A stretch of DNA of 64,000 bases, taken from the NCBI GenBank assembly GCA_039720395.1, contig CM077826.1, positions 36,856,790 to 36,920,789 on the forward strand, written 5' to 3'. Shown in pieces: positions 1 through 11,755 of the stretch (position 1 is its first letter; every line of letters starts with the position of its first letter). A program made the translations under genes and the position numbers. The notes under the pieces were generated by a model, which ran no database searches, had not been told where the DNA came from, and worked only from the letters and a program-made list of their open reading frames with translations. Source of the stretch: Liquidambar formosana (lineage: Eukaryota > Streptophyta > Magnoliopsida > Saxifragales > Altingiaceae).

Positions 1-609
1 TATTAATGAATGAGTATAAAGTAATTGAACTAGGGACTTGACAGACTTCAATGTCCTATTAGTTCAATTGGAGACATTGAGTTGATGGAATGATGGAATT
101 GTAACCTATAAACTATAACAGAAGGGTTCTTTGTAAATGACTATTCACCTCATTAAGGACCACACCATGAGCCATATGCTAGGTGTTACTCATGGTTAGT
201 AGAAGCCCTAATTGATATAAATGAGTTATAATCAATTAGGGAATTGAAAGGAGTTTCAATTAGACCCTTAATGGAAAGTGTTCCATTGTGCACAACTTGT
301 GCTGTTCCTACTACTTGATGATGCGAACCCAATGGGTCACACACTGATCATGCTAAGAGAGCTTGTTTGTCTATAAGAGAAAGGGTAAAAGTGAATAAAG
401 AATAGTTCTTTAAGGGCTTAATTTGTATATGATACAAATTAGTGGGGTTATTGTGTAATTAGGAGTAATTACACAAAACCCATTAGGGTTAGGAATCCCC
501 CTATGGCCGGCCCTATTGGTGGGCTATATAATGCCCACTATGATGTGATGACATCATCACTTGAAGCTAATTTGGAGGCTCCCTTGTGCTGGCCGAAAAT
601 TCCCTTGGA

Positions 610-656
<47 letters not shown>

Positions 657-933
657 CTCCACCTCTAGCAACCATAAGGAAGAAGAAGGAAATGACAACT
701 TGCTCTAGTTAGGTGTGGATACTGTTGGAGGCAGTACACTTGGACTGTTCAATCAGAAGACAAAGCTTAGAGCATAAAGGAAGAAGACCATATCAAACTG
801 TAAGTAATTCTACCCTCTTCTAGTTAGGGTTTTGTTTTGTATTAAGCATAATTAAGATTCATGGTTTTGGGAATCATAGGAAAAATTTTAATTTCGCCTT
901 TGTAGTTTTTCCTCTCTAGTTAGATTCCCAACA
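1..933 (+). mobile_element. 3' part of a Ty1/copia LTR (family 1)
   Basis: This stretch is colinear with 58638-59557, the 3' 920 bases of a complete LTR further down the window, and ends the same way (…TTCCCAACA). It also matches the reverse complements of the LTRs at 30403-32059 and 39579-48056. A TATA-like GGGCTATATAATG lies near 521 and a CT microsatellite at 612-651 sits in the transcribed leader. The 5' end of the LTR lies outside the window, so whether this is a solo LTR or the 3' end of an element cannot be seen. There is no copia pol of the same family after it; a different eroded copia follows. Confidence 0.85.
612..651. repeat. (CT)n microsatellite inside the copia LTR
   Basis: Uninterrupted CT dinucleotide run of about 40 bases. 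The related LTRs have only a short CT or GA tract at the equivalent place, so the run expanded in this copy. Confidence 0.95.
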
Positions 934-939
934 ATTGAC

Positions 940-3329
940 ACAGACATTCTCCCTAAGTGGTGAGGTTTGGCTCTATTCGCCAGATCCTAACTATTATCGC
1001 ATAATTAGATTTTGGACTTTTCTAGACGGATGTTAAGATGACGTTTCTCAGTAGAGAACTAGACGAAAAAAATTTTATAGATTAACCAGTGAGTATTTTG
1101 GGTCAAGAGATAAAAGCGCAAAGGGTGCTTGCTCACCGTTCCATTTACTACCTCAAACAAACGTCTAGGCAATAACATTTGAGATTTCATGATTCTATTA
1201 TGACTGTAGGTTTTAGGATGATTAAACATATTGTGTGTACCTTCAATGGTCCAAGGGAAATGTACTTATTTTTTCATTGTATGTTGCTAACATTCTTATA
1301 GCTAGGAATGATATAGAGACTATTGTCTCCAATAAGGAATGGTTGTCCTTTATTTTGAGATGTAGGACATGGGTGAAAAAAAAAATTGTGTACTATAGGA
1401 GTTAAGATTGTTAGAGATTGTTCAAAGAACCTCCCCGGTTTGTCTCTACAGACTTACATTAGGAAGATTCTTAAACATTTTCGCATTTATAACTCCAAAC
1501 CCATCGACACTCCAATGCAAAGGGCCGCACCTCAACCTTAGACTAGTTTCCTAAAACTTATGAGGAAAAGAATCACATGTCTACAACATTATATGTAGTT
1601 GCTATAGGAGATCTGTAGTACGTGATGTCGTGTATGCGTCCAGACATCCGGTCTATATACTTAGTAGTTGTTATTAGAGTTTCTTTGAACTTGCACTATG
1701 GATAGTAGTGATTAGGTTTCTTCAATACCTATGTGGGACCACTGACCTTGTCTTATGTCATTATTGTGGAAACTCAGGGCTCAAAGGTTATAGCGATAGA
1801 GATTAGGTTGTTTAAAGAGATGTGTTTAAGTCCACCTCAGGTTATGCATCTATCCTTAGAGGTGAATGTGTTTTTATTATAGTATGAAGTAGACTCGGAT
1901 TGCCTTGTCCTTAGTGGAGTTGGAGAATTAGATTGTTAAGCGGTTGTTCGAGAAGTTGTTTGGTAGAGTTGATCTTTTCAATGTCTACGCTTTACAACTC
2001 ATGAGGAGATTGTAAGTCTAATTGTGCATCAGCCCTAGAGTATGCGAATGGATCCTAATTATTTTAATAGATTCAAACACATTGAAATTTGTTTTAACTA
2101 CATTTGTAATATGGTTGCGCATAGGAAAAGAGGTCTTAAGGCATATCTCCACTAACATCGTGGTAGTTAATCATTTGATCAAGCCAATTGTCAGAGATGT
2201 TTTCCCTTCTCATGTGAAGAGAATGGGATTTTATAGGATTTGATGTGCTCAGACATTATAATTGTGATTGACTTATTATTTTAGTATTGATATTAATTCT
2301 TAATGTTTTATGGAATGTTTATGTCATTTGTGTACACATCTTTATAATATGTTACCGGGCTTGAATCGACCCACTCAAACGGGCGATTCACCTTGGCATT
2401 GAGCTACCAAGAAAGATGAAACATTTATATCTTTGGCACGTCCAGATGGCGAGCAAGATATACAATTGCTAAATTATATGTCGCCTTAGATTGAGCTAAG
2501 ATGAAATCCCTATTAGATCAAACATAGAGTTTCTTTCCACAACTATATGTAGCTCGTTTGGTAGCCAAATGTGAGATTTCAGATAAGCGCTAAGAGAACG
2601 ACTAGGTTGGAAAACTTAGGTCAGGCACTTTAGTAACGACTGGAATAAGATTCATATGCCGTTCTTTTGCTTCTGCTTATAGTGACATGCTAATCTTTAT
2701 GAGTTAACGCCATAGCATACATTTCATACTATATGTGTTTTATATCGACCGATGGTAGGAGTGATGAATGGATCCCTACTTCATCACTGTGTGAACCACA
2801 TAAATCACTATGATCCAACTTTGTACTTTTTTTTACCAGAGGCTATGTCATGAAGAGGATACTTAATGACGTTACTTTAGCGTATTTTCCAAAGGCTAGG
2901 AAACAATTCGATCTTATGGGGGCATTTCTAGGAAAGCGGTTGAGTTGAATTGAATTGGCAGGAGGGCTTAAGGAAGATGATTTGATACTACGCCATATTT
3001 TGTGACTCATTAGTTATGCAGTGTCTATGTCGTATTTTGTTATGATATAGGACATTGGTACTTACATATGTGAGCATAGCACTGCTTTTACATTTATATG
3101 AGGGATTAAAGAGTGCTTGATCTAGTGTTTTATGGATTGTCTAGGGCATATACGAGATGCTTTCGATTAATACATTCTTGTTAGTTTAATGATACTTAAC
3201 ATTTACGCTCCCATGGTTGTATGTTCTTCTCGTGAGGTCGCACACTCCATTTCCTATATGAAGAGATGAGTATTGGGAGATTGAGAGATTATGGCCGGAG
3301 ATAACTCACCCTATGTGGGAAGTGGGAGA
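940..3329 (+). mobile_element. eroded Ty1/copia internal region (RT-RNase H remnants)
   Basis: No open frame survives, but pieces of a copia polyprotein can be read across frames. Around 1135-1180 the reading resembles the copia RT motif with Y-x-LKQ-x-SRQ, and around 1440-1530 a Y-x-RKILK-x-F segment ends in a PxDTPM-like motif. Around 1595-1670 there is a YxxAxG…MxCxRPDI-like RNase H approach, and near 2130-2230 a HISTN…V-x-PSHV-x-RMG-like tail. The order RT then RNase H on the plus strand is that of copia. The purine tract AGTGGGAGA at 3321-3329 acts as polypurine tract before the LTR at 3330. Multiple stops and frameshifts make it non-functional. Confidence 0.7.
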
Positions 3330-3853
3330 TGTTAATATTTGGGTCGGATTATGACCCGAACCAATGGTCTGCCCACGTGTGGGTACTAGACCTTAGTTTC
3401 CTATTAATAAGAGGTTTCCAATTTGTGAGAGGAACCCTAGTCCTGTTAGGGTTGGACTTACTAGGAGCATATATAAGAGAAGTCTCTCTATGTGATAGAG
3501 ACTATTATAATCAGTATTGCTTCCAGCAGAAATTCTCCCCCTCTCTCTCCCCAACACTCTCTTTCTAGAATCACTATAGCCTACTGGACTTTGTAGCGTG
3601 GATTTATTGGGACGACTCTAGTAGCGATCTCTTCGACATTCACAACATGGAGGAGCATACACAGAAGTCTATTTCGTGGTGGAAGCGTGACGATTCGTGC
3701 AGCGACTACGTGAGGCTTGTAACAACAAACAGTAAGCGATTTTCGAGTCTCTTCCGCAATAGGTATGTCCTTGGACCCGATATGTATGCTATATGCAGTA
3801 GTTATAGTGTATTTACACCTTTTTACAATAGCATTTTGAATGTCCAAGTAACA
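3330..3853 (+). mobile_element. 3' LTR of the eroded copia (family 2)
   Basis: Starts TGTTAATATTTGGG directly after the purine-rich AGTGGGAGA and probably ends …CAAGTAACA, giving a TG…CA element of about 524 bases. It contains a TATA-like segment (GCATATATAAGAGA near 3467) followed by a CT-rich leader near 3537-3565, the usual plant LTR layout. The 3' boundary is inferred because no second copy is in the window. Short reading frames inside it are not genes. Confidence 0.55.
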
Positions 3854-5388
3854 CGTAACTGAAAATTTTTTTATGGGTGTAAGAATAAAACACTTTACAT
3901 CAGCTATAAGTTAATCCTGCCTTTTTGGTCTCATTTGCACATCCTAATATTGTTAACATCGACACCATGCATTAGGGGTTATACCCCATGCACAATGATA
4001 TATTGATGAGACTAGATCCCCCTCTCTTTCTCTCTCTCTCTCTACACACACACACACAAATTTTTTTATCTACACATGTTAATGACACTAATGCTTGTTG
4101 CATCAGTACGTTCTGTGTGGTATTGTATCCCAAGGATTGTAGGGTTGTACTGTACTGCCTTTTTATGCATAGAGTTCATCACCTCACAGCACATGCTGAT
4201 GCAACAAGCATCAGCACATGCTACTAAGAAAATATGACATCACTGTAAATAAGCTTGGCCATGAGGTAAGGGGTGGGCTTTCAACTATGATTTCTAATGG
4301 GTTGGGCTTAGCGATTAGGTGTTCTCTAGGGGTGCAAAAGTGTGACTTTGTAAATGGATTGTACTGCTTTGGATATGGAGGTTTTATAGGATGTTTGTTC
4401 AAGGATGCGGACCCATGGATCAAACAGATCAGTAAATTTTGGCATTTTAAATTGCGTTCGGTTGTTGTGCTGTGCTTTTTCGTTTCTTGGCTACAGGGTT
4501 AGCGGTCCTTAGTTTGGGTGTGGTTTTTTGGAGGAGGTTTCAGCTGGTCTTGCTTTCTCTTTTGGTTACCTTGGTCGATCCTATTCTGCTGTTTCTTTGT
4601 TCTTCCTCTTCTTGGGTTTGTTCTGTACTGTTGCTTGCCATCTATGAAGTTTTGGCTTTTTCAACAAACCAAAACGCCAGAAAAAAAAAAAGGGCGGCTT
4701 ACCCGTGAAGAAAATGCGACATAGAGTTTGGAGGAAAATTAAAGTGATCTTGAGACCACTAAAGATTGGTGGTCCCAAGCAATCATATCCATGATTTAAA
4801 AAATTTCCAGGTTGAGATCACCCATCTTTGGCAATCTAAGGACCAGTGATTTTCTATTTGGCACCCACATGGTAAGATGTCATCAAACTCTGATACAATA
4901 AAACTTGTCCTCGTGACCTAAGTCAAAAATGATCTTTGGCGTGCTGCATTGCTGCAAAGAAGACTAACAATATAATTTTAAACTGTCATAATAAAATAAA
5001 AAGTAGGTTTTGGAATTTTGTGATGCTAATGAGAGGCAAATTGATTTAATATAAAAATAGGCAACTTGATTTAGTGAAAATATTTTAGGAAGAAAAAAAA
5101 AACACAGGAAAAAAAAATGGAAAGAAAGAAAGAAAAAGGAAAGGCAATTTGATTTTATGATTGATAACCTCCAATCCGAATATTAGTTTCTTTTTTTTTT
5201 TCTCCAAACATTTTGAAAATTTTTCCATTGACAGAAAATACAGATGGAATAAAAAATGTTAGAATCATAAAAATCAGCTAAATTATAATAAGCATCAACT
5301 AAATGGACCTGTGCAATGGTAGGTTCCGACTTTTAATCCCTTCGTTCATGCTGGAACATTGTTTGTATGACTACATGTATAGCGAATG
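3854..5388. other. no recognisable gene; AT-rich spacer with simple repeats
   Basis: Short overlapping frames at 4211-4778 show no family motif and lie on both strands. A CT run followed by a CA run is at 4018-4060, and A-rich tracts at 4680-4692 and 5090-5145. The direct words GCATCAGCACATGC and GTTGCATCAG near 4095-4220 are the only internal repeats seen. I see no supported gene or element here. Confidence 0.6.
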
Positions 5389-5735
5389 TGACGTAACGGA
5401 AGCTTATGAAGAAGTAGGACACCGCCTGCTTCTTGGAAAATTGTTCGAATCCACGAACAAAAGAGTAACACACTCGAATCCACGAGCTCAGAGAATAAGA
5501 TCTCAGAAAGAAAATTCTTTATTGAATGAAAGTCCCCTTACAATGAAAGGAGGTAGCCTTTATATAGGCTGCAAAAATCTAATTTGACTAGAACTATAAC
5601 TTAAAAGTCCTAAACTTAATAAATAACCTAATTCAACTAGAACTATAAATCAAAAGTCCTAAACTTAATAAATAACCTAATTCAACTAGAACTATAAATT
5701 AAAAGTCCTAAACTTAAGCAATCTGTTCTACATCA
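5389..5735 (-). repeat. 3' LTR of the gypsy element
   Basis: 347 bp, differing from the 5' LTR at two positions (A/G near base 8, T/C near base 65). Its distal part holds three tandem copies of a roughly 47-bp unit containing AACTAGAACTATAA / AAAAGTCCTAAACTTAA-like sequence. Past the premature pol stop, the pol frame continues open into the first codons of this LTR before a TAA. Confidence 0.95.
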
Positions 5736-5748
5736 GTCTCCTCTACTT
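5736..5748 (-). other. polypurine tract
   Basis: Read on the minus strand this is AAGTAGAGGAGAC immediately before the 3' LTR, the expected position and composition for a plus-strand primer. Confidence 0.7.
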
Positions 5749-5890
5749 GAAAAGAACTCGACCTCGAGGTAATTAATTGAGAAGACGACACATCAGGAGG
5801 ATGATATTCAAACAAATCAGCAACATTGAAAGTAGGAGAGATGGCCATATCTGCAGGAAGGTCCACGACATAGGCATTATCATTAATTTT

Positions 5891-8515
5891 CTATAGAATC
5901 TGGAAAGGACCATATTTCTTGTCTCGCAGTTTGTTGTACGTGCCCACTGGCAACCGCCCTTTGCGCAAATAAACCATCACTAGATCCCCCTCTTGAAATA
6001 CTTGAGCCCTTCTCTTTTTATCAGCAATAGCCTTGTATTTGGCATTAGATGCCTCCAAATTTTTCCGCACCTCTTCTTGAATAGCCTGGATTCGATCCGC
6101 CATATTTTCTGCTGCAATACTCAAACCAGGAAGTTTTGGCAGAGGAACCAAGTCTAAAGCATGGCGTGGAGGACAGCAATAAACAATTTGGAACGGGGTC
6201 TTCCCAGTAGACCGATTTAGCATACTGTTAAAAGCAAATTCAGCTTGTGCAAGAGCAAGATCCCACTGTTTCGGCTTCTCTCCAGAAATGCAACGAATTA
6301 AATTCCCAAGAGTACGGTTCACCACTTCCGTTTGTCCATCAGACTGAGGATGACTCGTGCTACTGAAATTCAGGGAGGTGTCAAACCGCCTCCATAAAGT
6401 CCGCCAAAAATGACTCAAGAATTTGGTGTCCCTATTTGAAGTGATGGATTTGGGAACCCCATGCAAACGAACAACCTCTTTGAAAAACAAATTTGCCACG
6501 TGGACTGCATCTGAGGTCTTTTTGCAAGCAATAAAGTGAGCCATTTTGGAATACCTATCAACCACCACAAATACAGAATCAAATCCGCGTTGGGTTCGCG
6601 GAAGGCCCAATACAAAGTCCATGGAAAGATCCTCCCAAGGCACTGCTGGAATGGGTAAAAGCATGTACAGACCCGTATTTTGAGATTGGCCTTTGGCAGC
6701 CTGACAAATTGGGCATCTTTTAACATGACTACCAATGTCTCGTTTCAGTTGGGGCCAATAATACCTCTCCTCAGCAAGAGCTACTGTTTTGTCACGACCC
6801 AAGTGTCCGCCCAAGCCTCCACCATGTAATTCATGAATTATCTGATCTCGTAGTGAACTCGGGATGCACAATTGGTTGCCTCGAAACAAATAGCCCTCTT
6901 GAATATGCATTCCATCAACGGAAGGTCCCGACTGACATTTTGCCCAAATATCCTGAAAATCTTCATCGTCGACATACAGCTCTTTGAGACAGTCAAACCC
7001 AATCACTTCAGTCCGCATTGTGACAAGCAACAACGCCCTCCTGCTTAAAGCATCAGCTACCCGGTTTAATTGACCAGCCTTATGCTTCAAAGTGAAAGTG
7101 AAGCGTTGTATAAAAGAAATCCAACGGGCATGCATCCGGTTAACACTATTCTGGCTATTGATAAATTTCAATGCTTGGTGGTCGCTGAATAAGACGAACT
7201 CCCTCTGCACCAGATAGTGTTCCCAAACCTTCAAGGCGCGGAAAACAGCATACAATTCCAGCTCATAAGTAGACCACTTTTGGCAAGCTTCACTAAGTTT
7301 CTCACTGTAAAACGCAACCGGTCTGCCTTCTTGAGAAAGTACAGCACCAATACCAACAATAGAGGCATCGCACTCGACTTGAAACAGCTTGTCAAAATCT
7401 GGCAATGCTAAAACTGGTGCAGATGATAATTTCTCCTTGATCAGTGCGAAACTTTGTTCTGCTTCCCCTCCCCAATGGAATTTCCCCTTCTTCATGCATT
7501 CAATAATTGGCGCGACTATCCGGCTAAAATCTCTGACAAACCGCCTGTAAAATGTTGCCAGACCATGAAAACTACGAACCTCACCCACTGTTTGTGGAGT
7601 TGGCCACTCTCGAATGGCACGAATCTTTTCTTCATCAACTTTAATCCCATCAGCACTTACCATAAATCCCAAAAATAACAAACTACTGGTCATAAAGCTG
7701 CACTTCTTTAAATTAACATACAGCTTATTTTGCTGCAAAACTGTAAGTACTTCCCTCAAGTGCACAAAATGGTCAGATTCGTTCTGGCTATATATTAATA
7801 TATCATCAAAGTATACCACAACAAATTTTCCAGTAAATGGTTTTAATACCTGGTTCATAAGCCGCATGAAAGTACTAGGCGCATTGGTGAGTCCAAACGG
7901 CATCACTAACCATTCGTACAACCCTTCCTTGGTCTTAAAAGCAGTTTTCCATTCATCTCCAGGCCTGATCCTAATCTGGTGGTACCCGCTCCGTAAGTCA
8001 ATTTTCGAAAAGACTTTGGATCCGGCCAGCATATCTAGCATGTCTTCCAATCGAGGAATAGGGAATCTATATTTAATGGTGATCTTGTTGATTGCCCGGC
8101 TGTCGATACACATGCGCCAACTGCCATCCTTCTTTGGAACTAACAAAGCCGGTACCGCACAAGGACTCATGCTCTCCTGCACCAATCCTTTCTTGATCAA
8201 CCCTTCTACTTGCTCTTGTAGAATCTTACTTTCCTTGGGACTCATCCGGTAATGTGGTCGATTAGGCAAGCTGGCTCCCAGCATGAGATCAATCCGATGC
8301 TGTATGTCCCGCATAGGAGGCAACCCATCTGGTAGTTCGGAGGGTATAATTTCCTGAAATTCCTCTAGCAAAGGTTTAAGTGCTGGTGGAATTTCCATAG
8401 ACTCCCTGCCAACTTCTCCCCCAACTACCACAACAAAAATTTCTTCGGATTCCTTAGTTTCTTCTATGAATTCACCCCTATCCACCAGAAATACTGACTT
8501 GCCCTTGACTTCGAT
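5891..8515 (-). CDS. gypsy pol: RT, RNase H and integrase (defective)
   Basis: Open frame from 8515 (after an upstream TGA) to a TAG at 5891. No ATG is expected, since pol is normally part of one gag-pol frame; residue numbers below count from the GTG at 8485. RT occupies roughly residues 115-280 with [12 protein letters not shown] and the catalytic YFDD at 225-228. RNase H carries D373, E410 and D435. Integrase has an HHCC zinc site (H554, H561, C591, C594), then catalytic D623, N684 and E720. N684 stands exactly where the second catalytic Asp of the D,D35E triad belongs, in SNRDTKF, so this integrase should be inactive. The TAG at 5891 cuts off the last ~55 codons, which remain readable beyond it. 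The antisense frame at 7614-8252 is a shadow. Confidence 0.9.
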   Translation of the reverse strand: MEVKGKSVFLVDRGEFIEETKESEEIFVVVVGGEVGRESMEIPPALKPLLEEFQEIIPSELPDGLPPMRDIQHRIDLMLGASLPNRPHYRMSPKESKILQEQVEGLIKKGLVQESMSPCAVPALLVPKKDGSWRMCIDSRAINKITIKYRFPIPRLEDMLDMLAGSKVFSKIDLRSGYHQIRIRPGDEWKTAFKTKEGLYEWLVMPFGLTNAPSTFMRLMNQVLKPFTGKFVVVYFDDILIYSQNESDHFVHLREVLTVLQQNKLYVNLKKCSFMTSSLLFLGFMVSADGIKVDEEKIRAIREWPTPQTVGEVRSFHGLATFYRRFVRDFSRIVAPIIECMKKGKFHWGGEAEQSFALIKEKLSSAPVLALPDFDKLFQVECDASIVGIGAVLSQEGRPVAFYSEKLSEACQKWSTYELELYAVFRALKVWEHYLVQREFVLFSDHQALKFINSQNSVNRMHARWISFIQRFTFTLKHKAGQLNRVADALSRRALLLVTMRTEVIGFDCLKELYVDDEDFQDIWAKCQSGPSVDGMHIQEGYLFRGNQLCIPSSLRDQIIHELHGGGLGGHLGRDKTVALAEERYYWPQLKRDIGSHVKRCPICQAAKGQSQNTGLYMLLPIPAVPWEDLSMDFVLGLPRTQRGFDSVFVVVDRYSKMAHFIACKKTSDAVHVANLFFKEVVRLHGVPKSITSNRDTKFLSHFWRTLWRRFDTSLNFSSTSHPQSDGQTEVVNRTLGNLIRCISGEKPKQWDLALAQAEFAFNSMLNRSTGKTPFQIVYCCPPRHALDLVPLPKLPGLSIAAENMADRIQAIQEEVRKNLEASNAKYKAIADKKRRAQVFQEGDLVMVYLRKGRLPVGTYNKLRDKKYGPFQIL

Positions 8516-10205
8516 TCAACAATTGAAAATTCTTCTTTTATGGGTCCCAAAACGATCTTTAGGCCTCCCTTCATGAAAACATATACGTTATCACGGCCCT
8601 GTATGTAGCATCCACATCAAACTGCCATGGTCGTCCCAAAATTATATGGCAGGCATCCATCTCTACCACGTCACACACAACTTTATCTGCATAATTCTTC
8701 CCAATTGAAAAATTAATGCGGCAGATTTCAGTTACCTTTACTTCAGCACCCCGTTTAATCCAGCCAATCTTATACGGTGAAGGGTGTTTCTCAGCTTGCA
8801 AACCCAACTTGGTAACCATTCCTTTTGACACTATATTTTCACTACTTCCACTATCAATAATAACATCACAAACCTTTTTATTCACAGTACATCTGGTTCG
8901 GAATATATTATGCCGCTGAGATGGTTCTTCACGCCTTGGTGCTAACAGAAGTCGTTGAACCACTAGAGAACGTGACAGCAGCTCCCCTTCGTCGCCACCC
9001 GTTATCTCTTCCTCTTCATAAGTATAGGCCACTTCATTCTCGTCTTCTTCTGTTTCGAATCTACCATCTTCTTCTGGTTTCATTAAGTTAACGGTACCCC
9101 TTTTTGGACACTGGTTAGAACGGTGCCCTGGCTGTCCGCATCTATAGCACTTATCAGACCCTAGGACGAGCATAAGGGTTACGAGGTGCCACTTCTGGTG
9201 GAACAGTGTTGGCTGGCTTTGTTGGACCTCCACTGCTACCTGTCCCGCGAGTGGTATTGAACAAAGGTGGCTGATTTATTGGGGTTTTTCCTTTATTTAC
9301 TGCAGCACGATTACAATCAAAGGAATTTCTTGCTACGACCGCCGCCTTCGATCTGTCTAATTGAGTTTCCGCCTTAATAGCCAATGCAACGGCTTCAGTT
9401 AAGGTGTAGACTGTCTGCATCGCAACTCGATCCTGTATAGCCCAACGCAGCCCCCCAACAAATCTGGCAACTTGTTGCGCATCTTATTCCAGCAGCTTAT
9501 TACGTGACGATAGCCTATGGAACTCCTCTAGGTACGCCTTGACTGTTCTACTTCCCTGCCTACAATCCTGATATTGTTGAAACAGAATCTGCTCATAATC
9601 TGGAGGTAAATACCTGGATCGTAACAGTCGCCTCATCTTAGCCCATGTCCGAACCATCCCCTTTCCTTGTCGCATCCGCGTAGTTTGCAATTGCTCCCAC
9701 CAAGCAGAAGCTCCCCCTAATAGCCTATACGCGACTAATTTCACCTTTTTATCTTCAGGAATATCCATATAATCGAAAAACCTCTCAACTAATACCAACC
9801 AGTCAAGAAACCCCTCGATCTGAAGTTGGCCATTAAAACTGGGCAAGTCCATCTTCATACGAAAGGTCTGTCGGTCCTGCCCTCCTTGGTAACCCCTCCG
9901 ATTATTCCGAAGTATGGCTTCAGCATCTTCTTCATCCTCACTCAGGTTATCCTCATAGGCTGCCTACGTGGAATCTCTGGATGGCGTTCACGAAAAATTT
10001 CATCCCTCTCTCGGTAAGGTTGACGACCAATAGGACCGTCGCCTTGCTGATTATTCCCTACCGTCAGCCTAGCAAGAGTCGCTTGAATCTCCCGCAATGC
10101 TTGTTGGGTCTCATGTTGGAAAATTCTGAATTCAGCTCCTGTAACTATATCTTCCTCACGGTCACCGCCGCTAAGGACTTCGCTTTCGTTCCGTGCATTC
10201 GCCAT
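8516..10205 (-). pseudogene. gypsy gag and protease, frameshifted
   Basis: The gag start is the ATG at 10205, about 17 bases after the primer binding site. Gag then reads through four separate frame blocks: 10205-9942, 9858-9484, 9420-9154 and about 9190-8571. A frameshift lies near 9955, an in-frame TAA at 9484-9486, another shift near 9160-9190, and further shifts near 8590 and 8518. The nucleocapsid zinc knuckle CYRCGQPGHRSNQC is intact (C-x2-C-x4-H-x4-C). The aspartic protease follows with active-site DSGS in VIIDSGSSENIV. So several independent breaks separate gag, protease and pol in an element whose LTRs are almost identical. Confidence 0.85.
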
Positions 10206-10221
10206 CTGAACAGGATTAAGC

Positions 10222-10237
10222 CGGCTCTGATACCAAC
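10222..10237 (-). other. primer binding site, initiator-Met tRNA
   Basis: Minus strand reads TTGGTATCAGAGCCGG directly after the 5' LTR; TGGTATCAGAGC is the usual complement of the plant initiator-Met tRNA 3' end. Confidence 0.9.
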
Positions 10238-10584
10238 TGACGTAGCGGAAGCTTATGAAGAAGTAGGACACCGCCTGCTTCTTGGAAAATCGTTCGAATC
10301 CACGAACAAAAGAGTAACACACTCGAATCCACGAGCTCAGAGAATAAGATCTCAGAAAGAAAATTCTTTATTGAATGAAAGTCCCCTTACAATGAAAGGA
10401 GGTAGCCTTTATATAGGCTGCAAAAATCTAATTTGACTAGAACTATAACTTAAAAGTCCTAAACTTAATAAATAACCTAATTCAACTAGAACTATAAATC
10501 AAAAGTCCTAAACTTAATAAATAACCTAATTCAACTAGAACTATAAATTAAAAGTCCTAAACTTAAGCAATCTGTTCTACATCA
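10238..10584 (-). repeat. 5' LTR of the gypsy element with promoter
   Basis: On the minus strand the LTR contains a TATA box (TATATAAA, 10408-10415) followed about 35 bases later by AATAAA (10367-10372), defining a plausible U3/R region. The same signals are in the 3' LTR. Same three ~47-bp tandem units as the 3' LTR. Confidence 0.92.
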
Positions 10585-10589
10585 GAATG

Positions 10590-11424
10590 CAAGTCATGCC
10601 CATTATTTAAAAATTCTAAGCAAAGGGATTCTTTTTCCTTTCTCTTTTCCTTTACCCTCTATTTGGTTTGTGGATTTTATCTTAGAAAAAAATGAGAAGG
10701 GAAAAAAAAAATGCAGAGGAAAGAAAATGAAAAGAAAAGATGAAAGCATACAAAGCCAAAATTATTTTAAATATTTTTCTTCTATCAATTTTTCATTGCA
10801 ACCAAATAAAAAAAAGTACAATTCCTCATATTTTTTTTTTTTTTCCTTGATAAAATCCCCAAACCAAATAGTGCCTTAGGTTAGTAATAGATTAAAAAAA
10901 ATGCAAGTTATTCGACAAGAAAACGACAGAGAAGAGAATCAAATATGGGTTTTTTTTTTTTTTTTTTTTTTTCTTTCTCCTCCGGTGTAAATGAATAGGA
11001 GTGGTTTTACTTTCTCCATCGGAATGGCAATGGAACCGATTGTATATGTATATAAAAGTTGGAACGGGGATGGGACGAATGAAGCATACCCCACGATAGG
11101 TTCGTCAAGCACAACCAGCCCCGCCCAGAATGATGTATGCAAAATTTTCATTTTTAATTCTGTTGTTATTATTATTATTATTATTATTATTTTCACAGGT
11201 TCTGTGAAGGAAATTGCTACTATTTTTTTTTTAAAAAAAAACTAAATTAAATAATTAAATTCTGAATGCATATTCATAATTTTTTTAGGCCTGCCGGGTC
11301 TCCGCCCATCCAGTTGCGCATGCTGACCCTGCCTGGTCCCATGCCAACGATTTGGAAATCGATTCAACTTTGAATCTGCCAACGGATTGGGAGAGGGGGA
11401 CCGGTTGCCATCCTTATCTCTCCC
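10590..11424. other. intergenic, A/T-tract rich region upstream of the receptor kinase
   Basis: Contains A- and T-rich tracts (T run at about 10949-10970), an (ATT)n microsatellite near 11166-11192, and no gene. Short frames at 10670-11245 are made of these low-complexity tracts. Confidence 0.6.
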
Positions 11425-11433
11425 TATATATAA
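11425..11433 (+). promoter_or_regulatory. candidate TATA box of the receptor-kinase gene
   Basis: TATATATAA lies about 320 bases upstream of the chosen ATG (11756), followed by a second AT-rich stretch and then less AT-rich DNA with pyrimidine tracts. This fits a plant core promoter with a ~290-base leader, but the region is AT-rich and the match alone is weak. Confidence 0.35.
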
Positions 11434-11755
11434 TATATCCTATAATATAATTTTGCACGCTTTCTCGTTTTCTTTGATCATCAATCATTATATTAGGAAA
11501 GGTCCACCTGCCAGCCGCCCCAAAAGTAAACGCTCTTAAGAATCTGAGGATTCAGACCCCCGTGTTTTATATTGCTCCACTTCAACGTCACACTCTCTCT
11601 TGCTGGGGTCAGTTGGATGGATTGGGTCATGAGTGTACTGCGATCTACAAGGTAACCCAGATGATGCACTTGGATTCCTGTCTTCTTCTTACAGATCCAA
11701 CAGAATAGAGAGAGAGACCTGTCGGCAATCTGCTCTGACACATCAGCTAAGAGCC

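Larger units (their letters stand above)
5389..10584 (-). mobile_element. young Ty3/gypsy retrotransposon (chromovirus type), complete ends
   Basis: 5196-bp element on the minus strand. LTRs of 347 bp (5389-5735 and 10238-10584) begin TGACGTA and end ACATCA on the plus strand. The flanking 5-bp duplication is perfect: GAATG at 5384-5388 and 10585-10589. A primer site for initiator-Met tRNA lies inside the right LTR and a purine tract inside the left one, so the right LTR is the 5' LTR. Order on the minus strand is gag, zinc knuckle, protease, RT, RNase H, integrase, the Ty3/gypsy order. Only two substitutions separate the LTRs by eye, so insertion was recent. The coding region is nevertheless broken by several frameshifts and stops. 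The pol frame would read into the 3' LTR, a feature known from CRM-type chromoviruses; clade assignment is inference. Confidence 0.95.

Noticed and set aside
7614..8252. 212-codon frame on the plus strand
   Set aside because: Lies antisense to the reverse transcriptase of the gypsy pol, with no motif of its own.
11649..11691. 43-base intron in the receptor-kinase leader
   Set aside because: GT…AG boundaries are present but it is shorter than plant introns normally are.
11633..11755. Upstream in-frame ATG of the receptor kinase as start
   Set aside because: It would put 41 polar residues before the signal peptide, which family members do not need; the ATG at 11756 gives a normal secretory start.
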